Positions 25,752 through 33,275 of a stretch of DNA of 64,000 bases are shown piece after piece. Source of the DNA: Lacihabitans sp. LS3-19 (GTDB lineage: Bacteria; Bacteroidota; Bacteroidia; Cytophagales; Spirosomataceae); assembly GCF_024343575.1 (NCBI RefSeq), contig NZ_RJUA01000001.1, positions 525,086 through 589,085 of the forward strand, read 5' to 3'. Position 1 is the first letter of the stretch. The number at the start of each line of letters is the position of its first letter. The notes beneath the pieces are model-generated. The model saw nothing but the letters and a program-made list of their open reading frames with translations, was not told where the DNA came from and did not search any database. The position numbers were made by a program, and so were the translations under genes.

Positions 25752-26720
25752 TTAGTTTTTGGTATCTATCCAACATTCCACACGAGCACCCAAAATCACC
25801 TTTGAGGCATCATCAAGTTGAACACGCACTTCGCGTACACGTCGATCTTCCAGATTACTTGAGTTTTCAGAAAACAATGACTTTTTCCGTAAATAAGGTG
25901 AAGTTAAAATCACCGTTCCGGTTGCTATCACGTCTCCACTTCCCTGATTTTTTATTTCGGCTTTTTGCCCCACTTTTACTTTTGAAGCAAAAAGCTCGTC
26001 TATTTCGGTAAGAGCTATAGTAGGGCCGTTTGGAGCAAAATCTGCAATGCTTTGGCTGGTAGCCAAAAACTCACCTAGGTGTACATTTAAGGATAATAAA
26101 ACACCAGCCTGTGGAGCTTTTACGACTTTTTTCGAAAGCAAGGTTTGATAATATTTTATATCGGCATTGATCTCCGAAATTTTGGCTTTTTGCTGTTCTA
26201 TGGCTACTCTTTGGCTCGCCATCTGCTTTTCTAGATTTTCAATGGTATATTTTGAGTTATCTAGGGTTTCTTGCGTAAGGGCTTTTCCATCAAACAATCC
26301 CTGGTCACGGTTCAAATCTCGCCTGGCTTTTTCTATTTGGGTTTTCAATTGCGACAAATTTGCTTCTGCGGCTGCAATCACTTGTTTTTGTGTACCTATT
26401 TTGCTTTTAGCTTGCTGTATTTGGGCCAGTTCTAGGTCATTGTTTAAACTTAAAATTGTTTGGCCAGCCGACACACTTTCTCCTGCTTTTACATTTATTT
26501 TTTCTATAACACCATTGCTTTCCGACGCCAAGTTGGCAATCTGTTCTGCGGGTTCTATTATAGCTATGCCCATTACTTTGTTTATTTCTAAAGGCGTGGC
26601 TTTGGCCAAAGAATCCGCAACAGCGGCTGCTTTTTCCTTCTTGCTGTTGCCACAAGAAGACATAGCCAAGGCCAAAATAAAGCCCGATATTATACTAATC
26701 GAAAGTAGTTTCTTATTCAT
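25752..26720 (-). CDS. HlyD/DevB family membrane fusion lipoprotein
   Basis: A 322-residue periplasmic adaptor. The signal ends in the lipobox A-M-S-S-C at about residue 23, so it is probably lipid-anchored in the inner membrane. A lipoyl-like half (S-N-G-V-I-E-K-I-N-V-K-A-G-E-S-V) is followed by a long helical hairpin rich in Q, K and E (about 95-190). The second lipoyl half is V-V-K-A-P-Q-A-G-V-L-L, and a beta-barrel domain follows. The C-terminus ends R-V-E-C-W-I-D-T-K-N. It bridges the permease and TolC. The start overlaps the ATPase gene end by eight bases, showing tight operon coupling. Confidence 0.9.
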   Translation of the reverse strand: MNKKLLSISIISGFILALAMSSCGNSKKEKAAAVADSLAKATPLEINKVMGIAIIEPAEQIANLASESNGVIEKINVKAGESVSAGQTILSLNNDLELAQIQQAKSKIGTQKQVIAAAEANLSQLKTQIEKARRDLNRDQGLFDGKALTQETLDNSKYTIENLEKQMASQRVAIEQQKAKISEINADIKYYQTLLSKKVVKAPQAGVLLSLNVHLGEFLATSQSIADFAPNGPTIALTEIDELFASKVKVGQKAEIKNQGSGDVIATGTVILTSPYLRKKSLFSENSSNLEDRRVREVRVQLDDASKVILGARVECWIDTKN

Positions 26721-27402
26721 TTTTCAAAAAATCTTTAACTTCTGTTACTATTCCATTTTCCACCTCCAGCACTCTGTCGGCATATTTTCTTAGTCTTGGG
26801 TCGTGGGTGACTACTGCTACGGCTTTTCCTTTTCGGGCCAGTTGTTGGAGTTCTTCCATTACCACGCCTAGCGAGCCTTTGTCGAGCGATGCAGTAGGTT
26901 CGTCACACAATATGATTTTCGGATTGCTTACCAAAGCCCTAGCTATGGCTACCCGCTGTTGTTGTCCTCCCGAAAGCTCCTTGGGTAAACTCTTTTCTCT
27001 GTCGCTCATATCCACCATTTTCAAGGCCGCTTTAGCTCTTTTGTTGGTTTCTGTTGCAGACAATCCCAATAATTGCAAAGGCATGGCCACATTTTCGAGA
27101 GAATTGAGCGGAGCCAAAAGATTGAAGTTTTGAAAAACAAAACCTATGTTGTTTAACCTGAGTTTGGCCAGTTTTTTTTCACTCATGGTATTTACATGAT
27201 TGCCGTCTACGTAGAGGTCGCCTTTGCTTGGGTAAATCACACAACCGATCAAAGAAAGCAAAGTGGTTTTGCCAGAACCAGAAGGACCAATAATTAACAC
27301 CAATTCACCTTCATTTATTTTTACGTTGGTGGGCTGAAGTGCAACTATGGTTTGGTCGCCAGTTTTATATTCTTTGCTTACGTTTTTTAGTTCCGCTATC
27401 AT
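26713..27402 (-). CDS. ABC transporter ATP-binding protein (MacB/DevA/LolD type)
   Basis: A 229-residue ATPase with all expected motifs: Walker A G-P-S-G-S-G-K-T-T at about 39-47, a Q-loop in G-F-V-F-Q-N-F-N-L-L-A-P-L, the signature L-S-G-G-Q-Q-Q-R, Walker B I-I-L-C-D-E-P-T-A-S-L-D, and the switch His in V-T-H-D-P-R-L. It is the first gene of the efflux operon ATPase-HlyD-permease-TolC and is transcribed away from a MarR-like regulator gene, from which it is separated by 137 AT-rich bases. It energises export driven through the tripartite complex. Confidence 0.94.
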   Translation of the reverse strand: MIAELKNVSKEYKTGDQTIVALQPTNVKINEGELVLIIGPSGSGKTTLLSLIGCVIYPSKGDLYVDGNHVNTMSEKKLAKLRLNNIGFVFQNFNLLAPLNSLENVAMPLQLLGLSATETNKRAKAALKMVDMSDREKSLPKELSGGQQQRVAIARALVSNPKIILCDEPTASLDKGSLGVVMEELQQLARKGKAVAVVTHDPRLRKYADRVLEVENGIVTEVKDFLKNE

Positions 27403-27430
27403 TATTTTTGTATGAAAACGTAGTAAATAT

Positions 27431-27454
27431 AATTTATTATTTATAAAATAAATT
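27431..27454. promoter_or_regulatory. Inverted repeat, candidate operator in the divergent efflux/regulator gap
   Basis: AATTTATT and AATAAATT are perfect 8-base arms 8 bases apart. A MarR-family dimer typically binds a palindrome of this size, and this one sits between the divergent ATPase and regulator genes. In such AT-rich DNA chance is a real alternative. Confidence 0.45.
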
Positions 27455-27539
27455 GATATTTATAAATTTTTATCATAATTTAATATGAAAACAGAATAAG
27501 TGTTAGTTTTGTTTAAAATAATAACAATCGAACAGTGTT

Positions 27540-28154
27540 GTGAATAAACTTGTACAATTGGTAAACCTTTGGGCTGATTTTGAAGCCAAAAATCCTGAGG
27601 CAGAGATTAAAGACTTCTGTATGGATTTTATATTGAAAGATTACCAAGAAAAGAAACCTAGTTTTATATCCGTGAATGGTCAATTGGCTAGCTTGACTGG
27701 AAAACTTTCTAAATATGCAGGTTTTTATTCAAAAAAAGCCTTGGAGAAATTTTCATTGAATAATATTGAAGATTGGGTGTATTTGATGAGACTCCGAGAA
27801 ATGGGAACCCCAAAGAAAAGTGAACTGATTTATGACATGATTTCGGAGTTTCCGTCTGGCATTGACGTAATCAAACGCTTGGTTAAATCGGGTTTTGTTC
27901 ATGAATTTGCAGACGAATTGGACAAGCGATCTAAACGCATTCAAATTACTTCAGCCGGAATTGAAATACTAGGAAAAAGCCTTCCGTGGATGGAAAAAAT
28001 ATCAGATATGGCTTTTAATCAATTGCTTGAGTCAGAAAAAGCACTTTTGATAGAGTTATTAAATCGTCTTAATGATTTTCATAAAACACACTATCTTAAT
28101 GTCAGAAATGCTAGTTTAGAGGTGGCTTATAAAACTTTGGTGAGTCAAAGTTGA
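27540..28154 (+). CDS. Winged-helix transcriptional regulator, MarR-like
   Basis: A 204-residue DNA-binding protein, somewhat longer than a standard MarR. The helix-turn-helix lies at about 95-125 (LMRLREMGTPKKSELIYDMI then G-I-D-V-I-K-R-L-V-K-S-G-F). A wing with D-K-R-S-K-R-I-Q-I-T-S-A-G follows, the usual MarR wing pattern D-x-R-x-x-x-V-x-L-T-x-x-G. Translation starts at a GTG (27540). It is divergent from the ABC efflux operon and probably controls it, sensing the exported compound. Its stop lies three bases from the stop of the convergent outer membrane gene. Confidence 0.82.
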   Translation: MNKLVQLVNLWADFEAKNPEAEIKDFCMDFILKDYQEKKPSFISVNGQLASLTGKLSKYAGFYSKKALEKFSLNNIEDWVYLMRLREMGTPKKSELIYDMISEFPSGIDVIKRLVKSGFVHEFADELDKRSKRIQITSAGIEILGKSLPWMEKISDMAFNQLLESEKALLIELLNRLNDFHKTHYLNVRNASLEVAYKTLVSQS

Positions 28155-28157
28155 CTT

Positions 28158-28802
28158 TCAGAAAATCCACCCAAAATGTAGATAAGGTACGATAGTCAAA
28201 CCTTTTCGGAAGTTTTTTAAATAAATTTCTTCTCTGTTTTCTTGCCAAGTTAGTTTACTGTTGACCCAATTATCATAAGCCCAATAGGAGGGATTTTTAG
28301 TGAGGTTTTCGGGCTTCATGGTGTTGAAATAATATCTAAAGCCTAGACTCGGCGAAATTGTAAAATGTTTGAGAATCACTAATTTCATTCCACCATTTAT
28401 TTCAGGTGCAAAACTCAGACCTTTAGTTTGTATTGAATCTAGTGGCAAGTTGAAGCCTCTGTCATTTATTGTCAGCTTTGAAAGTTCAAAAGTCGCGTTT
28501 ATTCCTGCAAAAAACCTAGCTGATTTTGCAGTCTCTCCATTCAGGTACCACCTTTGTCCTAGGTCAAGTCTATTGCCTTGAAAATGCCGGTTGGAAAAAT
28601 AAGAAATCAAAAAACTATCACCTTGATGGCCGATTCTAATGGTTGTGGATCTTCTGGGAGAATGAAAATGTTCGAAGTCGCCATAAAAGCTGCCCGTTAG
28701 TGCTATCCAAGGATGAAGAGGCAAAGCTATTTCGTTTTGACCTTTTCTGTTTTGTGCTAATAGGTTAAGAGATAGAAATATTAAAAGCAGGATTTTCTTC
28801 AT
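28158..28802 (-). CDS. Outer membrane beta-barrel protein of unknown function
   Basis: A 214-residue protein with a signal peptide (MKKILLLIFLSLNLLAQ, start chosen at 28802 because the nine preceding residues are polar and unlikely). Alternating hydrophobic and polar strands rich in Tyr, Phe and Gly follow, ending in a terminal Phe (P-Y-L-H-F-G-W-I-F). This is the usual outer membrane barrel pattern, as in DUF3575-like proteins of Bacteroidota. I cannot assign a function. The gene converges with the MarR-like regulator with only three bases between the stops. Confidence 0.6.
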   Translation of the reverse strand: MKKILLLIFLSLNLLAQNRKGQNEIALPLHPWIALTGSFYGDFEHFHSPRRSTTIRIGHQGDSFLISYFSNRHFQGNRLDLGQRWYLNGETAKSARFFAGINATFELSKLTINDRGFNLPLDSIQTKGLSFAPEINGGMKLVILKHFTISPSLGFRYYFNTMKPENLTKNPSYWAYDNWVNSKLTWQENREEIYLKNFRKGLTIVPYLHFGWIF

Positions 28803-28857
28803 TTTTATTGAATTCTGGATTTTCAACAAAAATAAAAAGCACTCTACAAAAGAAAAA

Positions 28858-29037
28858 TTATTTTCCGGCTTTTATTTTCTCAGCTACTTCTCTAATGATA
28901 AGCGAAGTAATAGCTCCAATTGCGAAAATTGAGAGAAACTGAATTGTTCGAATACCATCATTTCCTTCAATGCGTGTAAATGTGGTAATGGAAAGTAACA
29001 ATAACACGGCTAGCATTACTAATCTTCTGTTTTTCAT
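28858..29037 (-). CDS. 59-residue two-helix membrane protein
   Basis: An ATG at 29037 opens a 59-residue frame starting MKNRRLVMLAVLLLLSITTF and ending with V-A-E-K-I-K-A-G-K then TAA. It contains two hydrophobic helices (about 6-20 and 34-48) separated by the polar T-R-I-E-G-N-D-G-I-R loop, with a positive start and end. The codon pattern and two-helix shape look real, though no family is recognised. It lies just upstream of the outer membrane barrel gene on the same strand and could share its transcript. Confidence 0.55.
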   Translation of the reverse strand: MKNRRLVMLAVLLLLSITTFTRIEGNDGIRTIQFLSIFAIGAITSLIIREVAEKIKAGK

Positions 29038-29340
29038 TATTTTATAGGGTTAAGTTCTTTGCTCCTAAAGTATTGATTAAATTTTAAAGATTTAAATTTT
29101 CACATCAAAATTTCGGAGATTAGGTATCATTTATTTCGTTCTTTATCAGTTATTTAATCAAAAATTTAAAACACTTTAGAAAATTGGCAAAGTTTTTGAG
29201 ACACCCTTTTCAGAAATAATACCGTTTAATAAGTAATCGTGGTTTGAACTGAAATTCCATTTATTGGAAAAAACGTGTTTTTTTATTTCTTTTTATAGAC
29301 TTTACAATTTGTTTTTCCTGATTATTAAATAAATATTTTC
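29038..29340. other. 303-base AT-rich intergenic region
   Basis: Divergent gap between the 59-residue membrane protein and the secreted GH99-like gene. It holds one small inverted repeat (TTCCA/TGGAA near 29258-29272) and no clear consensus promoter; the nearest is an imperfect TACAATTTG at about 29304. No gene is seen. Confidence 0.5.
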
Positions 29341-31014
29341 ATGAATCTTTCGAGATTGTTTTTCCTAATTTTTGTTTACACCTGTGTTTTTACTTCGAAA
29401 ACCATGGGATCTGAAGCAATCTTTTCGCCTACAAAGTCGGCATCTCCTGTAGGTATTAACCCTTATGGTGCAGCCTATTTAAAGTTTTCAAGAACTTCAT
29501 TTTCTGTTTTGGCAAATGAAGACGAAGAAGAAATAGGTACTTATACTTTAGTGCCTGGCAGTGTGCTAGTTATCAAAAAAACAAACAATACTTTTTGGTT
29601 GTTGCAAACAGATAAGCAAAGATCTTATTATGTAATCAGAGGTAGGAATTTTGTATACGACCCGAATGTCCAAATTGATAAACTTTTCAATAGTGCAAGG
29701 TTGGCAAACGAGGTGACAAAGTCTGGAGGTTTAAAAGCTTCTAAAACTGGAGACCTGCCTGCTAAATGGGAGATTGCTTGGTGGGAAGAGAATGGTTACA
29801 CCAAAAACGCTGAAGGCGTTTACAGTAAAATAATTATAGTTATTGACCCAGTGGACCCAGATACTATAGTGGTAGACACCACAGTTATTGAAGTAGTACC
29901 AGATACAACTGTATTAGACACTGTTATAGTAGAACCACCGTTTATTGAAAAAATCAAGATACCTGTAGGTATGATTATGTGGGATGTTTACTACCGTGAT
30001 TATTGGAACGACGAAAATCCGAAATACGATCCATTGATAAACTATGTATCAGAAACCAGATTGGTGGCATCAGAGTGGAGAGACCAGTTTAATGTAGTTC
30101 CTTTTTATGGTCAATACCATGATCCTGAAAAAATTAAGATTAGATATAACGTAAGATGGGATCAGGCATCAGGACAGAATATCTACGACGAAGTCGAAAA
30201 AGAAGTAACCGTAAAATACGACAAAAGTCAAGATGATGCAGACAGAGAAATTCAATATTATGATGAAGCGGGCATAGATTTTCTTTGTTTTAATTACTAC
30301 AATGACAATAGCCCTTTAAGTGAAGCACGTCTGATGTTTGTGGCTTCAGAACATAAAAGAAACATGAAAATGACTTTTATGGTAGCACCAAACAGAAGCG
30401 AAACAGAGATAAATTATATCACAGATTTGATGTTGAAAGACTATTGGTTTAAGATTGATAACAAACCTGTTTTGTATTTTACGATAGATGACATTGGTGA
30501 CTTAGAGAAATACAGAAGTTATATGAGAGCGAAGGGTGGCGGAGATATCTATGTGGTTTACTTCTCTATAGGTGGCTATCCAGGAGATTTTGCTGATTAT
30601 CAAAAGTATAATGCCAATGCTGCAAGTTCATATACCCTAAGTATGGGTTCTGGTGATGCAGATATGATGATAAAAGCTGAAGTAAAAGCACGTAATATTT
30701 TTATGAACCAGTTTAAGGATTCTTTTGTAAATCTTATTCCTGTTCTTTCTACTGGATTTGAGAATCTTTATCAAAGAAGTTCAATAATTCAAAAAGATGG
30801 TCAGGTAATTCCGAAAGCTACCTTGCCACAATTGGAAGAAAAGCTGGAATTGATGAAAACATTTATAAATGAACATCCAAATAAAGTCCCAGCTATACTT
30901 TGGTATGCGGCGAACGAGGTTTTAGAAAGTGGCAACCCGATTGTACCAACTAAAAGTCCCGATGGAAAAATAGACACAAGTGTTTTAGACACGATAGGTA
31001 AGCACTTAGAATAA
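29341..31014 (+). CDS. Secreted protein with C-terminal GH99/WbsX-like barrel
   Basis: A 557-residue exported protein (signal peptide about 1-24). A beta-rich N-terminal domain of about 130 residues comes first. An acidic Val/Asp/Thr linker with repeated V-D-T-T and V-P-D-T-T units at about 165-200 follows. A C-terminal barrel then resembles the GH99-like or WbsX-type glycosyl-active domain: M-I-M-W-D-V-Y-Y, E-I-Q-Y-Y-D-E-A-G-I-D-F-L-C-F-N-Y-Y, K-P-V-L-Y-F-T-I-D-D-I, and a late A-I-L-W-Y-A-A-N-E. GH99 enzymes are endo-alpha-mannosidases, but WbsX relatives have no proven activity, so the substrate is unknown. No hydrolase cluster surrounds it. Confidence 0.65.
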   Translation: MNLSRLFFLIFVYTCVFTSKTMGSEAIFSPTKSASPVGINPYGAAYLKFSRTSFSVLANEDEEEIGTYTLVPGSVLVIKKTNNTFWLLQTDKQRSYYVIRGRNFVYDPNVQIDKLFNSARLANEVTKSGGLKASKTGDLPAKWEIAWWEENGYTKNAEGVYSKIIIVIDPVDPDTIVVDTTVIEVVPDTTVLDTVIVEPPFIEKIKIPVGMIMWDVYYRDYWNDENPKYDPLINYVSETRLVASEWRDQFNVVPFYGQYHDPEKIKIRYNVRWDQASGQNIYDEVEKEVTVKYDKSQDDADREIQYYDEAGIDFLCFNYYNDNSPLSEARLMFVASEHKRNMKMTFMVAPNRSETEINYITDLMLKDYWFKIDNKPVLYFTIDDIGDLEKYRSYMRAKGGGDIYVVYFSIGGYPGDFADYQKYNANAASSYTLSMGSGDADMMIKAEVKARNIFMNQFKDSFVNLIPVLSTGFENLYQRSSIIQKDGQVIPKATLPQLEEKLELMKTFINEHPNKVPAILWYAANEVLESGNPIVPTKSPDGKIDTSVLDTIGKHLE

Positions 31015-31045
31015 GACCCATAAAGTAAAACTCAATATAAATAGG

Positions 31046-31118
31046 CTGTTTTTCTTTGTTAATAGAATTAGCTTTAGCTATTGCTATAAATTTTAGAAAA
31101 ACAGTTTTTGCTTTTTTT
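31046..31118 (+). terminator. Terminator-like hairpin after the GH99-like gene
   Basis: Ten-base perfect arms CTGTTTTTCT (31046-31055) and AGAAAAACAG (31095-31104) enclose smaller TAGC/GCTA stems and are followed by a T-rich run to 31118. It lies about 30 bases past the stop. Confidence 0.6.
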
Positions 31119-31170
31119 ATGTTATTAAATTGCATAAAATTTACTTTTTTATGATTCTTAAACTTTTGAA

Positions 31171-31839
31171 ATGAAAAATAACATTTCTCCTGAAATCATA
31201 AGTTTTTTAAAAGACTTAAAAGCAAATAATAACAGAGAGTGGTTTTTGGAAAACAAAAAACGTTTCGAAGAAGCTAAAGCAGATTTTGAAAGCTTTATAG
31301 ATGCACTTATTGCAAAAATAGCCGTTTTTGATCCTTCGATAGCTCAACACAAAGCCAAGGATTGTGTTTTTAGAATATACAGAGATGTGAGGTTTTCAAA
31401 AGATAAGTCACCATACAAAACACATTTCGGAGCTCACATCACAGCAGCTAATACCAAATCAGATATTCATTCACGGTCAGGATATTATATTCATATTGAA
31501 TCTGGCGAAACCATGTTGGCTGGTGGAGCCTACCTTCCACAGGGAGATTGGCTCAAAGGAATTAGACAAGAGATAGATTATAATGGAAATGACTTGGTGG
31601 AAATTCTCGAAAATCCTGATTTCAGAAATGTTTTTGGGGAAATTGAAGGCGAAAAACTAAAGAAAATGCCTAAAGGATATCCAGAAGATCACAAGCATAT
31701 TGAATTGCTAAAATTAAAAAGTTTCTTAGCTACTCACAAAGTTTCAGACAAAGAAATTATGAAAGATGATTTCTTAGATACTGCAGCCAATGTTTTTAAA
31801 ACATTAAAGCCGTTGGGGGATTTTTTGAATAGAAATTAA
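31171..31839 (+). CDS. DUF2461 domain-containing protein
   Basis: A 222-residue cytosolic protein of the DUF2461/TIGR02453 family, conserved across bacteria and fungi and without a known function. Recognised from the start S-F-L-K-D-L-K-A-N-N-N-R-E-W-F-L-E-N-K-K-R-F, the R-I-Y-R-D-V-R-F-S-K-D-K-S-P-Y-K-T-H-F-G-A core and G-Y-Y-I-H-I-E...L-A-G-G-A-Y-L-P. The length is normal. It is monocistronic and converges with idi with a five-base gap. Confidence 0.9.
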   Translation: MKNNISPEIISFLKDLKANNNREWFLENKKRFEEAKADFESFIDALIAKIAVFDPSIAQHKAKDCVFRIYRDVRFSKDKSPYKTHFGAHITAANTKSDIHSRSGYYIHIESGETMLAGGAYLPQGDWLKGIRQEIDYNGNDLVEILENPDFRNVFGEIEGEKLKKMPKGYPEDHKHIELLKLKSFLATHKVSDKEIMKDDFLDTAANVFKTLKPLGDFLNRN

Positions 31840-31844
31840 ATTCT

Positions 31845-32357
31845 TTAAAAATTAAAATCCTTTTTCATTATTTCCCTAAACCAAACCGTGAAATTCTCAG
31901 GATTTTCGGCTATCTGATTTATTATTTCTGATTTTGAAAGCCATTTATAATCTGCCACTTCATCAGGGTTAACCGTAAAATCTTCATTATATTCTCCCGT
32001 ATAAACGTGGTCTATTTCATTCTCAGTCAGACCATTGTCGAATTTTGCGAGGTATCTAAATGTAAAAGAATACTTAAGGTCACAATCAAAACCCATTTCT
32101 TCAAACAATCTACGATGTACTGCTGATTCCATGCTTTCACCCTCATTCGGATGCCCGCAACAGGTGTTGGTCCAAAGACCTGGAGAGTGGTATTTGCTGA
32201 AAGCTCTTTGGTGAATTAGGATTTCTTTTTTTTCATTAAACACCAAAATAGAAAAAGCCCGATGAAGTAATCCTCTTACATGCACATCCAATTTTTCGGC
32301 ATGTCCAATGATATTATCTTGATCATCTACAAGGGGGATATTTATAATTAGCGACAT
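31845..32357 (-). CDS. idi: Isopentenyl-diphosphate delta-isomerase, type 1
   Basis: Interconverts isopentenyl and dimethylallyl diphosphate in isoprenoid synthesis. The 170-residue Nudix-fold protein shows the catalytic Cys in N-T-C-C-G-H-P (residues 64-70), the metal His residues (L-H-R-A-F, H-P), a Nudix-like box with R-R-L-F-E-E-M-G, and the catalytic Glu in N-E-I-D-H-V-Y (E114). The length is standard for type 1. It is a single gene, divergent from the sugar-acid cassette and convergent with DUF2461. Confidence 0.95.
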   Translation of the reverse strand: MSLIINIPLVDDQDNIIGHAEKLDVHVRGLLHRAFSILVFNEKKEILIHQRAFSKYHSPGLWTNTCCGHPNEGESMESAVHRRLFEEMGFDCDLKYSFTFRYLAKFDNGLTENEIDHVYTGEYNEDFTVNPDEVADYKWLSKSEIINQIAENPENFTVWFREIMKKDFNF

Positions 32358-32447
32358 TCTAATAGTTTGCGTTTAAATGTTAACACAATCTTAGCTTTAA
32401 GTGTTTCGAATAATTAAAAATTTGCTAAATTGCCAAAAAATCAACCC

Positions 32448-33275
32448 GTGAAAATATACAATACTACCAAAGGAATTATTGTTGAAAACGAAGCCAAGTT
32501 CTATCAAATTTCAGATTTTAGCTGGGATTCGTTTATTAATCAACCTGATTTATTTTCTTTTTTGTCCGAACAAATCAAAACTGCTCCAATTGTAGCAGGA
32601 TTAGATGAGTCCACTCTTTTGGCTCCCATTGTTTCTCAGGAAATCTGGGCTTCAGGTGTAACTTATTTACGCAGTAAAACTGCCCGAATGGAAGAGTCAA
32701 AAGATGCCGGAGGAGGCGATTTTTATGACAGAGTGTATGATGCAGACCGACCAGAAATATTTTTCAAAGCAACTGCCGCCAGGACGGTCGGTCATTTAGA
32801 AAATATCCGAATCAGAAAAGATTCCAAATGGAATGTGCCTGAGCCAGAGCTAACGCTTTTTGTAAACAATCAAAACCAGATAGCCGGTTATACCATTGGC
32901 AATGATGTAAGTTCTAGAGACATAGAAGGCGAAAATCCTCTTTATCTTCCGCAAGCTAAAAGTTACGACAAAAGTGCCGCTATTGGCCCTTGTATTGCTG
33001 TTTTTAAGGAGCCCATAAGTAAAGAAGTTTTTATTTCTGTTGAAATTCTTAGAGGAGAAAAAACAGTGTTTTCAGGAGGCACAAAATTGTCTCAAATGAA
33101 GCGAGAGTTACCCGAATTAGTTGAATTTCTGACTAGAGAGTGTAGTTTTCCGCAAGGATGTTTTTTAATGACCGGCACAGGTACAGTACCGCCAGATGAC
33201 TTCACCATGATCAGTGGCGATATAGTTAAAATTAGTATAGAATCAATAGGAACACTTATAAATACAGTTGAATAA
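32448..33275 (+). CDS. FAH-family 2-keto-3-deoxy sugar acid dehydratase (KdaD-like)
   Basis: A fumarylacetoacetase-fold protein. The closest known pattern is 2-keto-3-deoxy-D-arabinonate dehydratase, which turns a keto-deoxy pentonate into 2-oxoglutarate semialdehyde. Diagnostic stretches are W-A-S-G-V-T-Y-L-R-S-K-T-A-R-M-E-E-S, R-P-E-I-F-F-K-A-T, the metal-binding E-P-E-L-T-L, and the G-N-D-V-S-S-R-D-I-E-G-E-N-P-L-Y-L-P-Q-A-K motif. The start is taken as the GTG at 32448; an upstream in-frame TTG at 32430 would add six residues. Next comes, with no gap, a ketoglutarate semialdehyde dehydrogenase that would consume its product, which supports the assignment. A 2,4-diketo-3-deoxy acid hydrolase is the main alternative. 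Confidence 0.8.
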   Translation: MKIYNTTKGIIVENEAKFYQISDFSWDSFINQPDLFSFLSEQIKTAPIVAGLDESTLLAPIVSQEIWASGVTYLRSKTARMEESKDAGGGDFYDRVYDADRPEIFFKATAARTVGHLENIRIRKDSKWNVPEPELTLFVNNQNQIAGYTIGNDVSSRDIEGENPLYLPQAKSYDKSAAIGPCIAVFKEPISKEVFISVEILRGEKTVFSGGTKLSQMKRELPELVEFLTRECSFPQGCFLMTGTGTVPPDDFTMISGDIVKISIESIGTLINTVE

